Assembly (NCBI GenBank): GCA_964017185.1
Contig: OZ024875.1
Location: 33,489,456-33,553,455 of the forward strand
Origin: Rugalucina vietnamica
Taxonomy: Eukaryota; Mollusca; Bivalvia; Lucinida; Lucinidae
Direction of reading: 5' to 3'
Length of the DNA: 64,000 nt
Positions 1 to 43,783 of the stretch are shown here, in pieces. The notes below the pieces were generated by a model, which saw nothing but the letters and a program-made list of their open reading frames with translations, did no database searches and was not told the origin of the DNA. The translations under genes and the position numbers were made by a program. Position 1 is the first letter of the stretch; each line of letters starts with the position of its first letter.

Positions 1-87
1 AACAAATGACAAAATCTTGAATACGACATTGTGCGCTTTCTGCTTTTCCTACCTTTCATTCTAATGAATGAACCAAACTAATAACAC

Positions 88-190
88 TAAAGGCCAACCT
101 AATTATAACACTATCTTTGGGGTCCATGGAAACAGACCATGCTATAAGGGAAACCATGTTATAATGAGATAATTTACAATAGACATACAG
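88..190. repeat. Partial copy of an 'aacctcattataac' element
   Basis: Strongly similar to 664-770 over about 100 bp, sharing the block 'tatctttggggtccatggaa' and a following 'gaaacagacc'. Similarity stops after 'agcaaa', so this is a truncated or rearranged copy of the element at 665-938. Confidence 0.6.
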
Positions 191-488
191 CAAATTCTAA
201 CACACCTCGCCTATATACCCAATGGTAAAAAACGTGTTATATTGTGCAACAATTTCACTGGGCGAATAATGTGTGACGTTACTTTGCGGCATTTGTGACT
301 TCAGCTATCCCACAAAGCAGCGTTAGACGGTGAAACGTCGTTTTAGCGCACAACAAACGTAATAAGTGTGTGTAAATACCAGCATTACAGCCAAATATTT
401 GGCGGGATATCTGTAATGCAATGGCAGAAAGCTGAACCATATCGACGGTTTCAGCAACATTTATTCCGTTTATTGTGTGTTAGAATCG

Positions 489-658
489 AAATAGATCAGC
501 TCAAGTGCGTGAATTGTTGAGTAATAATTCACTGTTTGTCGGTCAGTTGTAAGAAGATAAATCACTCGCGCTACGCGCTCGTGATTTGATCTTCTTTACA
601 ACTGACCTCCAAACAGTGAATTATTACTCAACAATTCACTGCTAGAGCTGATCTATTT
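489..658. repeat. Near-perfect 170-bp palindrome (fold-back element)
   Basis: The two 75-80-base arms are reverse complements with few mismatches. The outer ends are 'aaatagatcagctc' and 'agctgatctattt', and the GC-rich turn is 'cgcgctacgcgc' near 570-581. No ORF. Likely a fold-back MITE. Confidence 0.75.
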
Positions 659-664
659 CTTAAA

Positions 665-938
665 TACAGGTCAACCTCATTATAACGCTATCTTTGGGGT
701 CCATGGAAACAGACCGTGTTATAAGTGAACCGTGTTATAATGAGGTTATTTACAATAGACATATAGCAAAATAATTAATTTGGGAGCCATGACATGGCCG
801 TGTTATATTGAAAACCGCACTATAATGAGGCGCGCTATAATGAGGTTGAACTGTAATCATTTTAGGAGCCATGACATGGCTATGTTATATTGAAAACCAC
901 ACTATAATGAGGCACATTATTATGAGGTTGAACTGTAC
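665..938. mobile_element. MITE-like element with 'acaggtcaacctcattataa' ends
   Basis: Begins 'acaggtcaacctcattataa' and ends with the inverted form 'tatgaggttgaactgt'. Inside, a block of about 80 bp starting 'ggagccatgacatggc' is present twice. No coding capacity. Confidence 0.55.
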
Positions 939-1844
939 AGTGACTTTTCAATATGATGACCTAGTTTTCATAGTAGGTGGCTATACAGCGTGGTTTTTGT
1001 CTTCACCTAATTGGTAATCTTGAAGACAGACTACCATGTGACGCTACTCATGATGATCTCCAATGAATTCATTTAATCTCAATTTCAAATAGCACAAAAA
1101 GCTAAAAACAATAAATACAAATTAGAAAATTACAATGTCTTTCTTTAATTAATATTCCAAATATTAAACAGTTAACCTTCACAAAATGTCCACCTGGAAA
1201 TTAATTCTATTAAACAGGGTTCATATCACAGACATAAAATTGTCTTGATATATTCAAATTTACTACAGTATCTGACACCATATTCAATAGGTACCAACAT
1301 TTTATCTAGAATTCTAGAGAACTTAAGACATTATAGTGGGTATTTGAAGATTGTAAGCATCAATTCTACATAAAACATATATTGTGGGTATTCACTACAA
1401 CTGCTACTGCTAAGCAATTTTAATGACTACCCACATTAACAAAATCATTATAGTCTTCAATAGAAATGCCTCATTAGGGTCATAAAAATGAAGAACAAAA
1501 CATTTTTATGAGAAATGTGCAAAATTGTCAACCAAAAAATACCACACAGGCAAAACTAATAGTAGCCCGAACATCACTATGTTGGACTCAATCAAAAGCC
1601 TTAGGGAGGCTATGCGGTGATAATAAAATGATTTTGTTAATTTTTCGTAAAAGTTGAGGGTACTCATCTAAATTGCCTCAGCCTGAGTACCCACTACTTT
1701 GTGGTTGTGAGAATAAGCAAAATCATCTTAGTTATCACAACGCCCTGCCCAGCCTTTCATCAGGACCACACCATAAGTTTACGGAGAAATGGACTAGCTG
1801 TCTTCTATAGCTTGGCTGTAATTTCAGCAAACACAGATACCCCT

Positions 1845-33702
<31,858 letters not shown>

Positions 33703-33784
33703 TGTTACTGGTATATTCTGGAAGAAAAAATACGTAAGGCACCAATGAACATAAATGTATTTGAATAAAAAAAGTTTAAACACT

Positions 33785-35033
33785 AGAAGGAGTTTTCAGA
33801 GGAAAACATATGTCCCCCCTCTCTGCGCCAACCCACTTTTAATTTTGTAAATTTTTACATATAACCCTAAAAAATATATACCAACAGACATTTTAAATTA
33901 AAACCAATATATAGCAACAGACATTTTAAAAAATCACATGTTTCAGCTGTAAAAAGTAATGAACCACCTCGGCCCCAACCCTAAATTTTTACAAAAATGC
34001 AATTTTGAACATAAATCAAGGGCCATAACTGTAAGGTCGTTTCACGAAATTTACCCATCTACAATCCCAAACCAATTCTTGCCGGTATCAACTAATATGC
34101 AAAGTTTGAAGAAAATCGGTAAAAAACTACTCAAGTTAGAGAGCGGAAACGAACAAAATGCAATTTTTAACCTCAATCAAGGGCCATAACTCTAAGGTCG
34201 TTTGACGAAATTTACCCATCTACAATCCAAAACCACTCCTTGCCGGTATCAACTAATATGCAAAGTTTGAAGAAAATCGGTCAAAAACTACTCAAGTTAG
34301 AGAGCGGAAACGAAAAAATGCAATTTTTAACCTCAATCAAGGACCATAACTCTAAGATCATTTGACGAAATTTACCCATCTACAATCCCAAACCACTCCT
34401 TGCCGATATCAACTCATATGCAAAGTTTGAAGAAAATCGGTCAAAAACTACTCAAGTTAGAGAGCGGAAATGAACAAAATGCAATTTTTAACCTCAATCA
34501 AGGGCCATAACTCTAAGGTCGTTTGACGAAATTTACCCATCTACAATCCCAAACCACTCCTTGCCGGTATCAACTAATATGCAAAGTTTGAAGAAAATCG
34601 GTCAAAAACTACTCAAGTTAGAGAGCGGAAACGAAAAAATGCAATTTTTAACCTCAATCAAGGGCCATAACTCTAAGATCATTTGACGAAATTTACCCAT
34701 CTACAATCCCAAACCACTCCTTGTCGATATCAACTAATATGCAAAGTTTGAAGAAAATCGGTCAAAAACTACTCAAGTTAGAGAGCGGAAACGAATGGAG
34801 ACACCGGGATTTTCAAACAGTTAATTGACCTTTGTGACCTTGAAAATTAGGTCAAGGTCACCGCAATCTAATCACTCCATTCAGCTGTCCCAATGAAGTT
34901 TCTGTGCCAGTTTGGTCTAAATCCATCCAGTGGTTCAGGAGATATCGTGCAGACAAAAAGCTACGCCGCCGACGACGCCGACGGGATCCACACCAAAAAC
35001 AATATGTCCCCCACCCCTTCGGAGGGGGGACAT
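33785..35033. mobile_element. Tandem-core element with 'atatgtcccccc' ends
   Basis: Left 'acatatgtcccccc' and right terminal hairpin 'atatgtcccccaccccttcg'/'gaggggggacata' enclose five core units of about 160 bp (marker 'gggccataact' at 34020, 34181, 34341, 34502, 34662). A GC-rich 'cgccgccgacgacgccgacg' stretch lies beside the hairpin. Same plan as the elements at 26048 and 61142, but unrelated core sequence. Confidence 0.75.
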
Positions 35034-35044
35034 AATGATTTACT

Positions 35045-35256
35045 TCACTTCAATTACACAGAAAGCTCAAGGAACTTATGTAAATGCGTTCTTGGCGGTT
35101 GTTGGCGTTATGTGGTCAAATGTGGTGGAGGAAATCAGAGAACCCGGGAAAAAAACACCAAACACTACCCTGCCACATGTCCTGACCCAGATTTGAACCA
35201 GGATCGCAGATGTGACAAGCAATTGCATTATCCACTATGCTATCCAGGCCCCTATG
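35045..35256 (-). mobile_element. tRNA-derived SINE
   Basis: On the minus strand: 'ggatagcatagtggataatg' (A-box region) and 'cctggttcaaatctgggtca' (B-box region, GGTTCAAAT) at tRNA-like spacing, followed by an unrelated body. Inserted directly beside the tandem-core element. Confidence 0.7.
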
Positions 35257-37158
35257 GATATATTTGAATAAAGGTAGGCTCAACAGTTACTGACAATTAA
35301 AGTATTTATGGATGACAATACATTTTTTCCTTATTTTGCTACAACTTAAACCCTAATTGAGTTGCAACTCATCAGATCTGGAATTTTAGCTCTTTCTCAA
35401 CATTTTGATAGTGCCTTTTTGTAACATTTTAATACTCAGAATCCTGTAATATCTACACTTTAATATCATTAAGAATGGCTTTATAAGAAAATGAAAATTG
35501 TCTGAAAAATGTCAGTATTATAGTTTTCTAATTTTGAAAAAAAAATAATAATGTTATAATATTTTATGGACTTTGTGGGACATCTCTATCAAATATCTAT
35601 TAGTCAATAACTTCAACACTTGGACATTATTCAAAAGATACAAAAGGGGTGGAATTATGGAAATTCAAGATCTTTGTAGGTTGTCTTTTTATTTAAGAGT
35701 CCATATTTTAAGTAGAGTATTATCTGTGGAAGAGCACAGTCTGATGTTAATTGTAGAGATATATATAGACAGCATAGCAGCCCATGCTTGCAATGCAGAG
35801 AATAATTCATATAATTGTCAAAACTCAGCCTTTTGTCAGGCCCTGATTAAACTTGATGATTTTAAATTTTGCAAATTTTGTTTAGAACTGCAGACTTCAC
35901 AATCCAGAATCTTGCAATTTTCCAACTTTTGTCTGATTTCTTCAAACCTTTTGCCAAAACATGGCTGAGGATATCTGCACCATGCCACTTATCGGCATGA
36001 CCGTTGTGCAGATAGCCTGTGCTATAGGTATTGGGCACAAAATGCAGCTACGACTAGCTACAAAAAAAGGAACATTGCCCTAGAAAGCTCGATCCTTGAG
36101 TTTCTGTCGACTACATTCTGACACTGTGACATTTCATGCAATTCAAGTCTATTTAATCTTTTGGCAGATGTAACAGGGATAAAGACTAAGAATTTTTCTT
36201 CTGTAGCCAGATGGGCCCCTAAACTTTGAAAGTTAGGGGCCCAGACAAAAACTTAGGGGCCCACAATTTTAATCGCACAAAAAGAGCAAATCCAATTAAA
36301 ATTTATTCAAGAACAACAACAATAACAGTAATAACAGTAATATTAATAGCAGTGTTCACCAAAGTTTGTGAGACCTTGCAGCTAGGACACTTGGTCAGAC
36401 AGAGTTGGCATTTCTGACTGACCGAACCAGTTTGTCCCTTACGCATTCTCTACCCTCAAGATATGCAAGGCACTCAAAAGTTTACAAATTTAAGACCCTC
36501 TTCAAGATTATCTTGATTAAAAAAGGTGCATGACATGGGTACAAGTTGAATGGATTAAAATTACTTTTTGCTTTTCTCTCTCATTTCTCCTATCTCTGAG
36601 TCACTAAGAGAGTCTCAGTTCATCTGGAAGGCAACATTGGTTCAGGTCTAATAAACTATTTGTTTGGCATTGTCAACCCAGGGTCTCACGTAATGCGTTC
36701 GCATTTTGTCAAAAGCTTAAACTTGTTAGATCTATATTGGGCCGTGAAAACTGGCAGAATTCAAGCTTAAAATGAAGAAAGAAGAGCGGTTGTCATGCCC
36801 AAGATCAATGCTTGTTCGCATTATTATAAACCATAATCGAAAATCTTTCCATGATTAATACAAAAATTCCCTTCTCATCCAGAAAGAAAAAACAACAACA
36901 AGGAAACACAAAAATCTTTGCCCGATTGAGCTTCCAACTCAAGTTGCATGCGCAGGGGATTGGCATAATTGCATACTCGCTTACGATTGGACGTCTAAAT
37001 ATATTCGACCAAAAATCTAGTCTGGTTCACAAAATTTTACACTGATAAAGCGCAGATATTTTGCGACATCAAAAACCAGTCAAAATAAAACCGAATGGAA
37101 AAAAATGAACCGAAACGGTCAGTTTCGGGACGTTACGCTTTGTAGCGTAGTCGCTGAC
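35257..37158. other. Intergenic stretch, no gene recognised
   Basis: AT-rich. It contains a small hairpin near 35968-36018 (atctgcac/gtgcagat) and a duplicated 'ttaggggccca' near 36230-36260. A 131-codon open frame at 35573-35968 has no recognisable similarity and looks like chance. Confidence 0.4.
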
Positions 37159-37729
37159 CACTGGCCCCTGATCCGTTTGTTAGGGTCCAAGAATCTATTT
37201 ATGGACATGGTATTTATAGGTCATTACGAAAATATGTCACCCACCTGTGTTGTGTTCTAAAAAATATTACTAAGAGGCTGCGCCAGAAGTTGCCACTTAG
37301 CCGTCAGTTACACCAAACATCCTTCTCTATGTCAACAGCAAAATGAAGAAAATCCAGTGTCTCGCAACAATATAAAAGATGTTGAAAAAAAATTATCCAT
37401 TTCGCCATGTTTCAACAACATTCATTGTGCAAATGTAAACTTCCGGTTTGTTCGATTTTTCGGTCCGTAGAAATACCAAAACACACCCGAAACACCAGTA
37501 ATTACCGGAACACACTCTAGTTTTTGAATATTGCCTTTTACTGGCACCTGTATGTTAGGTGTATCGCCAGTGTATCGCTGGTGTGTGGCAGTATATATAG
37601 AGAGATCAATATAATTCTTCTAAATAAAAAAAAATGTTTTTGCTTATCACAATCTTGAGGGTCTAACCAATCTTACGCACCTATATATATTAGTAGGATT
37701 TAGAATCAGTCCTCCCAGTTACATGATGC

Positions 37730-38489
37730 CCCAGGGGGGGTACTCTCATTTTTTGTGGATACATAGGCAAGGTCCCAGCTTCTACCCCCAAACCCAAAAA
37801 ATTACTGAGATTTGCTGACCACCCCAAAAAAATACCAGTCCTATCAGGCATACCCAAAAAAATACTTGAACTTTTAGCTTACCCCAAAAAATTACATGCA
37901 TTCATCTTTTTTATGCCTATTGATGAAATTTTATCACATCCATATGATCTAAGCTGTTGGTGGGACGTTAAATCCCAAATCAACCAACCAACAGAACACG
38001 TCACAATACAGTTAGTATATGTAGGAACTAGGAAGTAAATACCAAGTTGGATAAAATTTAAAGATTTTATTTATTCTCAAAGTGTAAGTCTTATGAAGCT
38101 TTTGATTCCATTTGATTTGCAATCCAAACAACATCATCATGATCAAGTTTCCAAAATTTCACCGAGACCAGTCATAAGGCATGGTCGCAAACAAAATTGA
38201 ATCTTAAGGCCTTGTAAGACTTAAGTGTAAGCCACTCTTATCTTTATAGAAATAAAGAGATTTCCCAAGGAATGTGCAAAACCCAAAAAATTACTTAGAA
38301 TTATAGATGACCCCAAAAAAATAATTCAGAAAAGGCATCACCCCAAAAAAATATCCATAAAAAGCTCACTACCCTAAAAAATAACTAGTTTTTCTGAAAA
38401 CCCCAAAAAATACGGAAATTCAAAATTTTGACCCCAAAAAAGTCAGCCTCGCCTATGTATACAGAAAATTTCAGAGTACCCCCCCTGGG
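37730..38489. mobile_element. hAT-like 760-bp element with 8-bp target-site duplication
   Basis: Perfect 16-bp inverted ends cccaggggggg+tactc, similarity extending to about 43 bp (atacataggc). Flanked by catgatgc at 37722-37729 and 38490-38497. The empty site is preserved in the right arm of the inverted repeat (inverted, near 40865-40885 and 41585-41605), where catgatgc occurs once. Interior is made of reiterated 'ccccaaaaaaat' blocks in both orientations. The 8-bp duplication fits hAT-type insertion. Non-coding. Confidence 0.85.
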
Positions 38490-39061
38490 CATGATGCCCC
38501 CAGTAATTGGTATCGTTTCTTTTTGAAGGAACCGGTCCCTACATCCGATTTCTATGCAATTCCGTTATATTTTCGTATCAACAATTCAATCTATTTTTCA
38601 GTTACCATTTGCCGCAAGAACGTTGATTTTTTTTATCCTGAGAGAATACTTCGGGTGTCTCGAGTGTTTCCAACTATTTAGCAAATACCTATATCCCTTT
38701 CGGAGAGCATTTCCATGGATAACTGTGCATTATTTACAGCGCACAATTACAAATAGAAGTTAAAATCGTCACTAACACGTTCTGATGCGTTTTGTACCAC
38801 GCTTATCTTACCCAGACAAGTTTTATTTACAAAATCGATACTTGACGATCGTCGTTATCAATTGCGAAAGTACAAATGCGTTGTCTGACCAAAAGGATTG
38901 AATAGTAGAAGAGAGAGGTGTTGACTTCAATAATCACTGACGAAAACTGTCATAAATAGCATACAACCACCTTTGTCATCTCGTTACGGTCTATCGATAA
39001 TCCCCTAGCGAGAAATTGCACATGCTTGTCTTATTCTAACTTCTTTTAGTGCTAATCTTAT

Positions 39062-39938
39062 AACAAGAACTCCGCGGAGGTCAATATCGCACCTGCAACG
39101 GGCAAAGTCAATAGACCGTGAAATATAGTTGAAGGGCACCGGGTCAAGGTGTGTGCTTGAAGGGCATGTCAAGGACAATTACTATGCAAGGTTTCAGACT
39201 CGCAGCTATCTCTGATGTCCAGAAAACCAAACTTCGACTTAAAAATTTTCAAAGTCAGTGGACCGTGAAATATAGGTCAAGGGCACCGGGTTTAGGTGCG
39301 TGCTTGAAGGGTATGTCAAGGACAATTACTATGCAAGGTTTCAGACTTGCAGCTATCTCTGATGTTGAGAAAACCAAACTTCGACGTAAAAATTTTCAAA
39401 GTCAGTGGACCGTGAAATATAGGTCAAGGGCACCGGGTCAAGGTGCGTGCTTGAAGGGTATGTCAAGGACAATTACTATGCAAGGTTTCAGACTTGCAGC
39501 TATCTCAGATGTCGAGAAAACCAAACTTCGACGTAAAAATTTTCAAAGTCAGTGGACCGTGAAATATAGGTCAAGGGCACCGGGTTAAGGTGCGTGTTTG
39601 AAGGGTATGTCAAGGACAATTACTATGCAAGGTTTCAGACTTGCAGCTATCTCTGATGTCGAGAAAACCAAACTTCGACGTAAAAATTTTCAAAGTCAGT
39701 GGACCGTGAAATATAGGTCAAGGGCACCGGGTTAAGGTGCGTGCTTGAAGGGTATGCCAAGGACAATTACTATGCAAGGTTTCAGACTTGCAGCTACCTC
39801 TGATGTCGAGAAAACCAAACTTCGACGTAAATGTTGACAAAACTTCGACGTAAATGTTGACGGACGAACGGACGAACGTACGGACGGACGGAAATTTGAA
39901 CTCCTATATCGCACCCTGCTATAAGCAGGTGCGATAAA
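39062..39938. mobile_element. Tandem-core (pearl/Helitron-like) element B
   Basis: Second copy of the 26048-26924 element: same ends, five 147-bp cores (39115, 39262, 39409, 39556, 39703), a shorter 'ggacgaacggacg' microsatellite and the same hairpin. A 21-bp block (acttcgacgtaaatgttgac) is duplicated at 39820-39860. It interrupts the centre of the large inverted repeat right after 'ctaatcttat'. Confidence 0.82.
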
Positions 39939-40279
39939 AATATTGAGAGTCATTCACGCACGCTTTGCGAGCAATGAAGACATCTAGAAATTACGTAAAC
40001 TTGACAATATTATCACGAATAAACACGCCATTTAAAGGGCCGACACGGTTCATGCACACATAATTTTTTTTTTTTTTTTTTTTTTTTATTATTATTATTA
40101 TTAAAAAAAACATGATAATATTATTTCCGTTTTTAATATTCAAAAGATAATAACTATCAATTGTTCTCATAGTACCATAAAGAGAAACCAAGGAAACTTC
40201 GCCTTGGCGAATGCGGCGGCGCCCATTTTTTACTCATATCTTCCTTGATTGTATTACAGTTAGGCATGCATGTATGTTC
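39939..40279. other. Centre of the large inverted repeat
   Basis: Contains a poly(T) run followed by (ATT)n at about 40060-40102 and a GC-rich patch 'cgaatgcggcggcgccca' at 40208-40225. No ORF of note. Confidence 0.4.
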
Positions 40280-40338
40280 ATAAGATTAGCACTAAAAGTA
40301 GTTAGAATGAGACAGGCATGTGCAATTTCTCGCTAGGG

Positions 40339-41056
40339 GATTATCGATAGACCGTAACGAGATGACAAAGGTGGTTCTACGCTATTTATGACAGGCATTA
40401 CGTGCGCAAAGTTGCTCAACATTTTCGTCGGTGATTACTGAAGTTAACACCTCTCTCTTCTATTATTCAATCCTTTTGGTCAGACAACACATTTGTACTT
40501 TCGCAATTAATAACGCCGATCGTCAAGTATCGATTTTGTAAATAAAGCTTGTCTGGGTAAAAATAAGCGAGGTACAAAACGCATCAGAACGTGTTAGTGA
40601 CGATTTTAACTTCTATTTGTAATTGTGCGTTGTAAATAATGCAGTTATTCATGGAAACCCTCGCCGAAAGGGATATAGGTATTTGCTTAATAGTTGGAAA
40701 CACTCGAGACACCCGAAGTATTCAATCAGAATAAAAAAAAATCAATGTTCTTGCGGCAAATGATCATTGAAGAATAGATTGAATTGTTGTTACGAAAATA
40801 TAACGGAATTGCATTGAAATCGGATGTAGGGACCGGTTCCTTCAAAAAGAAACGATACCAACTACTGGCGGCATCATGGAACCGGGAGGACCGATTCTAA
40901 ATCCTACCAATATATATAGGTGCGCAAGATTGGTTTGACCCTCAAAATTGTGATAAGCAAATTTATACGTTGTTTTTTTTATTTAGAAGAATTATATTGA
41001 TCTCTCTATATACTGCCATACACCAGCGATACACTGGCGATACACCTAACATACAG
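40339..41056. repeat. 718-bp tandem duplication, unit 1
   Basis: Starts 'gattatcgatagaccgtaac' and ends 'ctaacatacag'. Unit 2 follows at once and differs at only about four positions. Confidence 0.9.
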
Positions 41057-41775
41057 GATTATCGATAGACCGTAACGAGATGACAAAGGTGGTTCTACGC
41101 TATTTATGACAGGCATTACGTGCGCAAAGTTGCTCAACATTTTCGTCGGTGATTACTGAAGTTAACACCTCTCTCTTCTATTATTCAATCCTTTTGGTCA
41201 GACAACACATTTGTACTTTCGCAATTAATAACGCCGATCGTCAAGTATCGATTTTGTAAATAAAGCTTGTCTGGGTAAAAATAAGCGAGGTACAAAACGC
41301 ATCAGAACGTGTTAGTGACGATTTTAACTTCTATTTGTAATTGTGCATTGTAAATAATGCAGTTATTCATGGAAACCCTCGCCGAAAGGGATATAGGTAT
41401 TTGCTTAATAGTTGGAAACACTCGAGACACCCGAAGTATTCAATCAGAATAAAAAAAAATCAATGTTCTTGCGGCAAATGATCATTGAAGAATAGATTGA
41501 ATTGTTGTTACGAAAATATAACGGAATTGCACTGAAATCGGATGTAGGGACCGGTTCCTTCAAAAAGAAACGATACCAACTACTGGCGGCATCATGGAAC
41601 CGGGAGGACCGATTCTAAATCCTACCAATATATATAGGTGCGCAAGATTGGTTTGACCCTCAAAATTGTGATAAGCAAATTTATACGTTGTTTTTTTTTA
41701 TTTAGAAGAATTATATTGATCTCTCTATATACTGCCACACACCAGCGATACACTGGCGATACACCTAACATACAG
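41057..41775. repeat. 718-bp tandem duplication, unit 2
   Basis: Same sequence as unit 1 plus one T in a poly(T) run. Differences seen: gtgcgttg/gtgcattg, gcattgaaa/gcactgaaa, gccataca/gccacaca. The left arm of the inverted repeat has this segment once, so the duplication arose after the palindrome. Confidence 0.9.
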
Positions 41776-42164
41776 TTGCCAATAAAAAGGCAATAATCAA
41801 AAACTAGAGTGTGTTCCGGTAATTACCGGTGTTTCGGGTGTGTTTTGGTAATTCTACGGACCGAAAAATCGAACAAACCGGAAGTTTACATTTCTTCCCG
41901 CTGTAGATTGAAACATGGCGAAATGGATAATTTTTTTCAACATCTTTTATATTTGTTGCGAGACACTGGATTTTCTTCATTTTGCTGTTGATATAGAGAA
42001 GGATGTTTGGTGTAACTGACGGCTAAGTGGCAACTTCAGGCGCAGCCTCTTAGTAATAATTTCCAGAACACATCACAGGTGGGTGACATATTTTCGTAAT
42101 GACGGATAAATACCATGTCCATAAATAGATTCTTGGACCCTAACAAACGGATCAGGGGCCAGTG

Positions 42165-43246
42165 TCGCTGACTGGTCGAGCGTCTTTTCAATTTTAGGGA
42201 CCCAGCCTGATCTTTACTCGCAGTGGGCAAGTGGGCGACCGCTATTCTGTATCCCTGTGTAACAAATAGTTTTTTCTCTTAGTTTGATGCATGACATGAC
42301 AGGTCTACAGGAGTGACTGAACAAAAAGACTTGTTCTCAACATTTTTGAGCTGCTGCTTTCTTAACACTGGGTTGCAAAGCTCCAGCAACAAGCCAACAT
42401 ATGCATTTTGTGGATGGTATATGCTTTGTGTGCTAAGTAACAACGTTAAATTTATATAAACCTCCTGATTTTAGTGTTTTTGTTGTAAAACACGAAAAGT
42501 GAACAATGGTTCGGAAAACAATCGGCAAATCCAGACAAACTGCGGCACGGAAATTAGCTCCATTTGATGCATTTTTTGAGATAGTTCACCTGCTTTGATT
42601 CTATGACTTATGTGGTGTTCATGCGTGTATAACTTTCGATATTTTCAAACAAAAACAATCAGCGTCGGCAAAATTTCCATCGATTTCTATTTCCCCTTTA
42701 ATGCGCAGGTGCACGCTTCCATCTACATCCGCTTCCTTTGAAAGGTTACAGTGCACCAAATATTGAAAAACGAGCATGAGCTTTTGTAAGGTTTCCTTTT
42801 AAAAGGAAACTCATCATTAGGAAGACTCCAGGAAATGAGCAGTAAAATGATCTAAAATTCTTCTGAAAGACACCACTTTTTTCATGAAAATTTTAAATCA
42901 TCAAGACTTTTCCTAAATTTTTCAAACTCCTCCCTGAAATGGATGAAAAATCTCCCTGATGCCTCTTTCAAACTCATCACATGTATGTATGACGCATCTC
43001 TTGTTTTTTTTTTTTTATTTCATTCGATTTGTACCAGTTCAATGACAAGAAAAACGCTGAATATATCAGGACAACACATAGTCAACTAGATCGATTCACT
43101 CTCTCCGAGATTGCTCAGTACTGTAAAATGTTGCTTTGCATCGCATGGCTGAAATGCTGTAGTTATGTTAGGAGAGATGCATTTGAGAAGGATGAGCTAA
43201 GTTAACAAAATTTTACCAACCGTTACATCTCCCTGTTGTACAGCTA
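42165..43246. other. Intergenic stretch, no gene recognised
   Basis: No coding or structured repeat recognised apart from a poly(T) run near 43003-43018. Confidence 0.4.
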
Positions 43247-43783
43247 CAGATTTGAACTACCTCGACTCACTGGACCACATTTAGTAAAGAATACTGAGAC
43301 TGAAGCTTTCGGTCCGTCTCATTTGAAACTCGTCAATTTTACAACATTTATTACATGCAGTCTGGATTTCCGACCCTAATCGACTCGATCGACTCAACCA
43401 GCATGATGGGCTAAAGACATTCTCTACAGGTTTGAACTACCTCGACTCACTGGACCACAGTTAGTAAAGAATACTGAGATTGAAGCTTTCGGTCCGTCTC
43501 ATTTGAAACTCATTTACAACATTTATTACATGCAGTCTGGATTTCCGACCCTAATCGACTCGATCGACTCAACCAGCATGATGGGCTAAAGACATTCTCT
43601 ACAGGTTTGAACTACCTCGACTCACTGGACCACTGTTAGTAAAGAATACTGAGACTGAAGCTTTCGGTCCGTCTCATTTAAAACTCGTCAATTTTACAAC
43701 ATTTATTACATGCATTCTGGATTTCCGACCCTAATCGACTCGATCGACTCAACCAGCATGCTGGGCTAAAGACATTCTCTACT
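43247..43783. repeat. Three-copy about 180-bp tandem repeat
   Basis: Units start 'tttgaactacctcgactcac' at 43251, 43431 and 43606. They are nearly identical; unit 2 lacks 5 bp ('cgtca'). Each carries the palindromic block 'tcgactcgatcgactca'. Confidence 0.9.

Larger units (their letters stand above)
1..1844 (-). other. BRPF 3' UTR and downstream flank with dispersed repeats
   Basis: Sequence downstream of the BRPF stop codon. The poly(A) site cannot be fixed. On the minus strand ATTAAA-type signals occur near 1417 and 1144, and AATAAA near 460-475. No further coding exon was recognised. The leftmost kilobase is made of repeats listed separately. Confidence 0.4.
37159..42164. repeat. About 5-kb imperfect inverted repeat (giant palindrome)
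   Basis: Left arm 37159-39061 and right arm 40280-42164 are reverse complements. Shared landmarks, inverted: 'ggcccctgatccgtttgtta', 'tcacccacctgtg', 'ccatttcgccatgtttcaa', 'cttccggtttgttcgatttt', 'gtatcgccagtgtatcgctg', 'gaaccggtccctacatccga', 'cagacaag', 'ttatcgataatcccctagcg'. The left arm holds a 760-bp insertion, the right arm a 718-bp tandem duplication, and the centre a tandem-core element. Without these, arms would be about 1.15 kb around a 0.3-kb spacer. Confidence 0.85.

Noticed and set aside
35573-35968. 131-codon plus-strand frame
   Set aside because: No recognisable domain, no splice context, AT-rich intergenic setting; likely chance.
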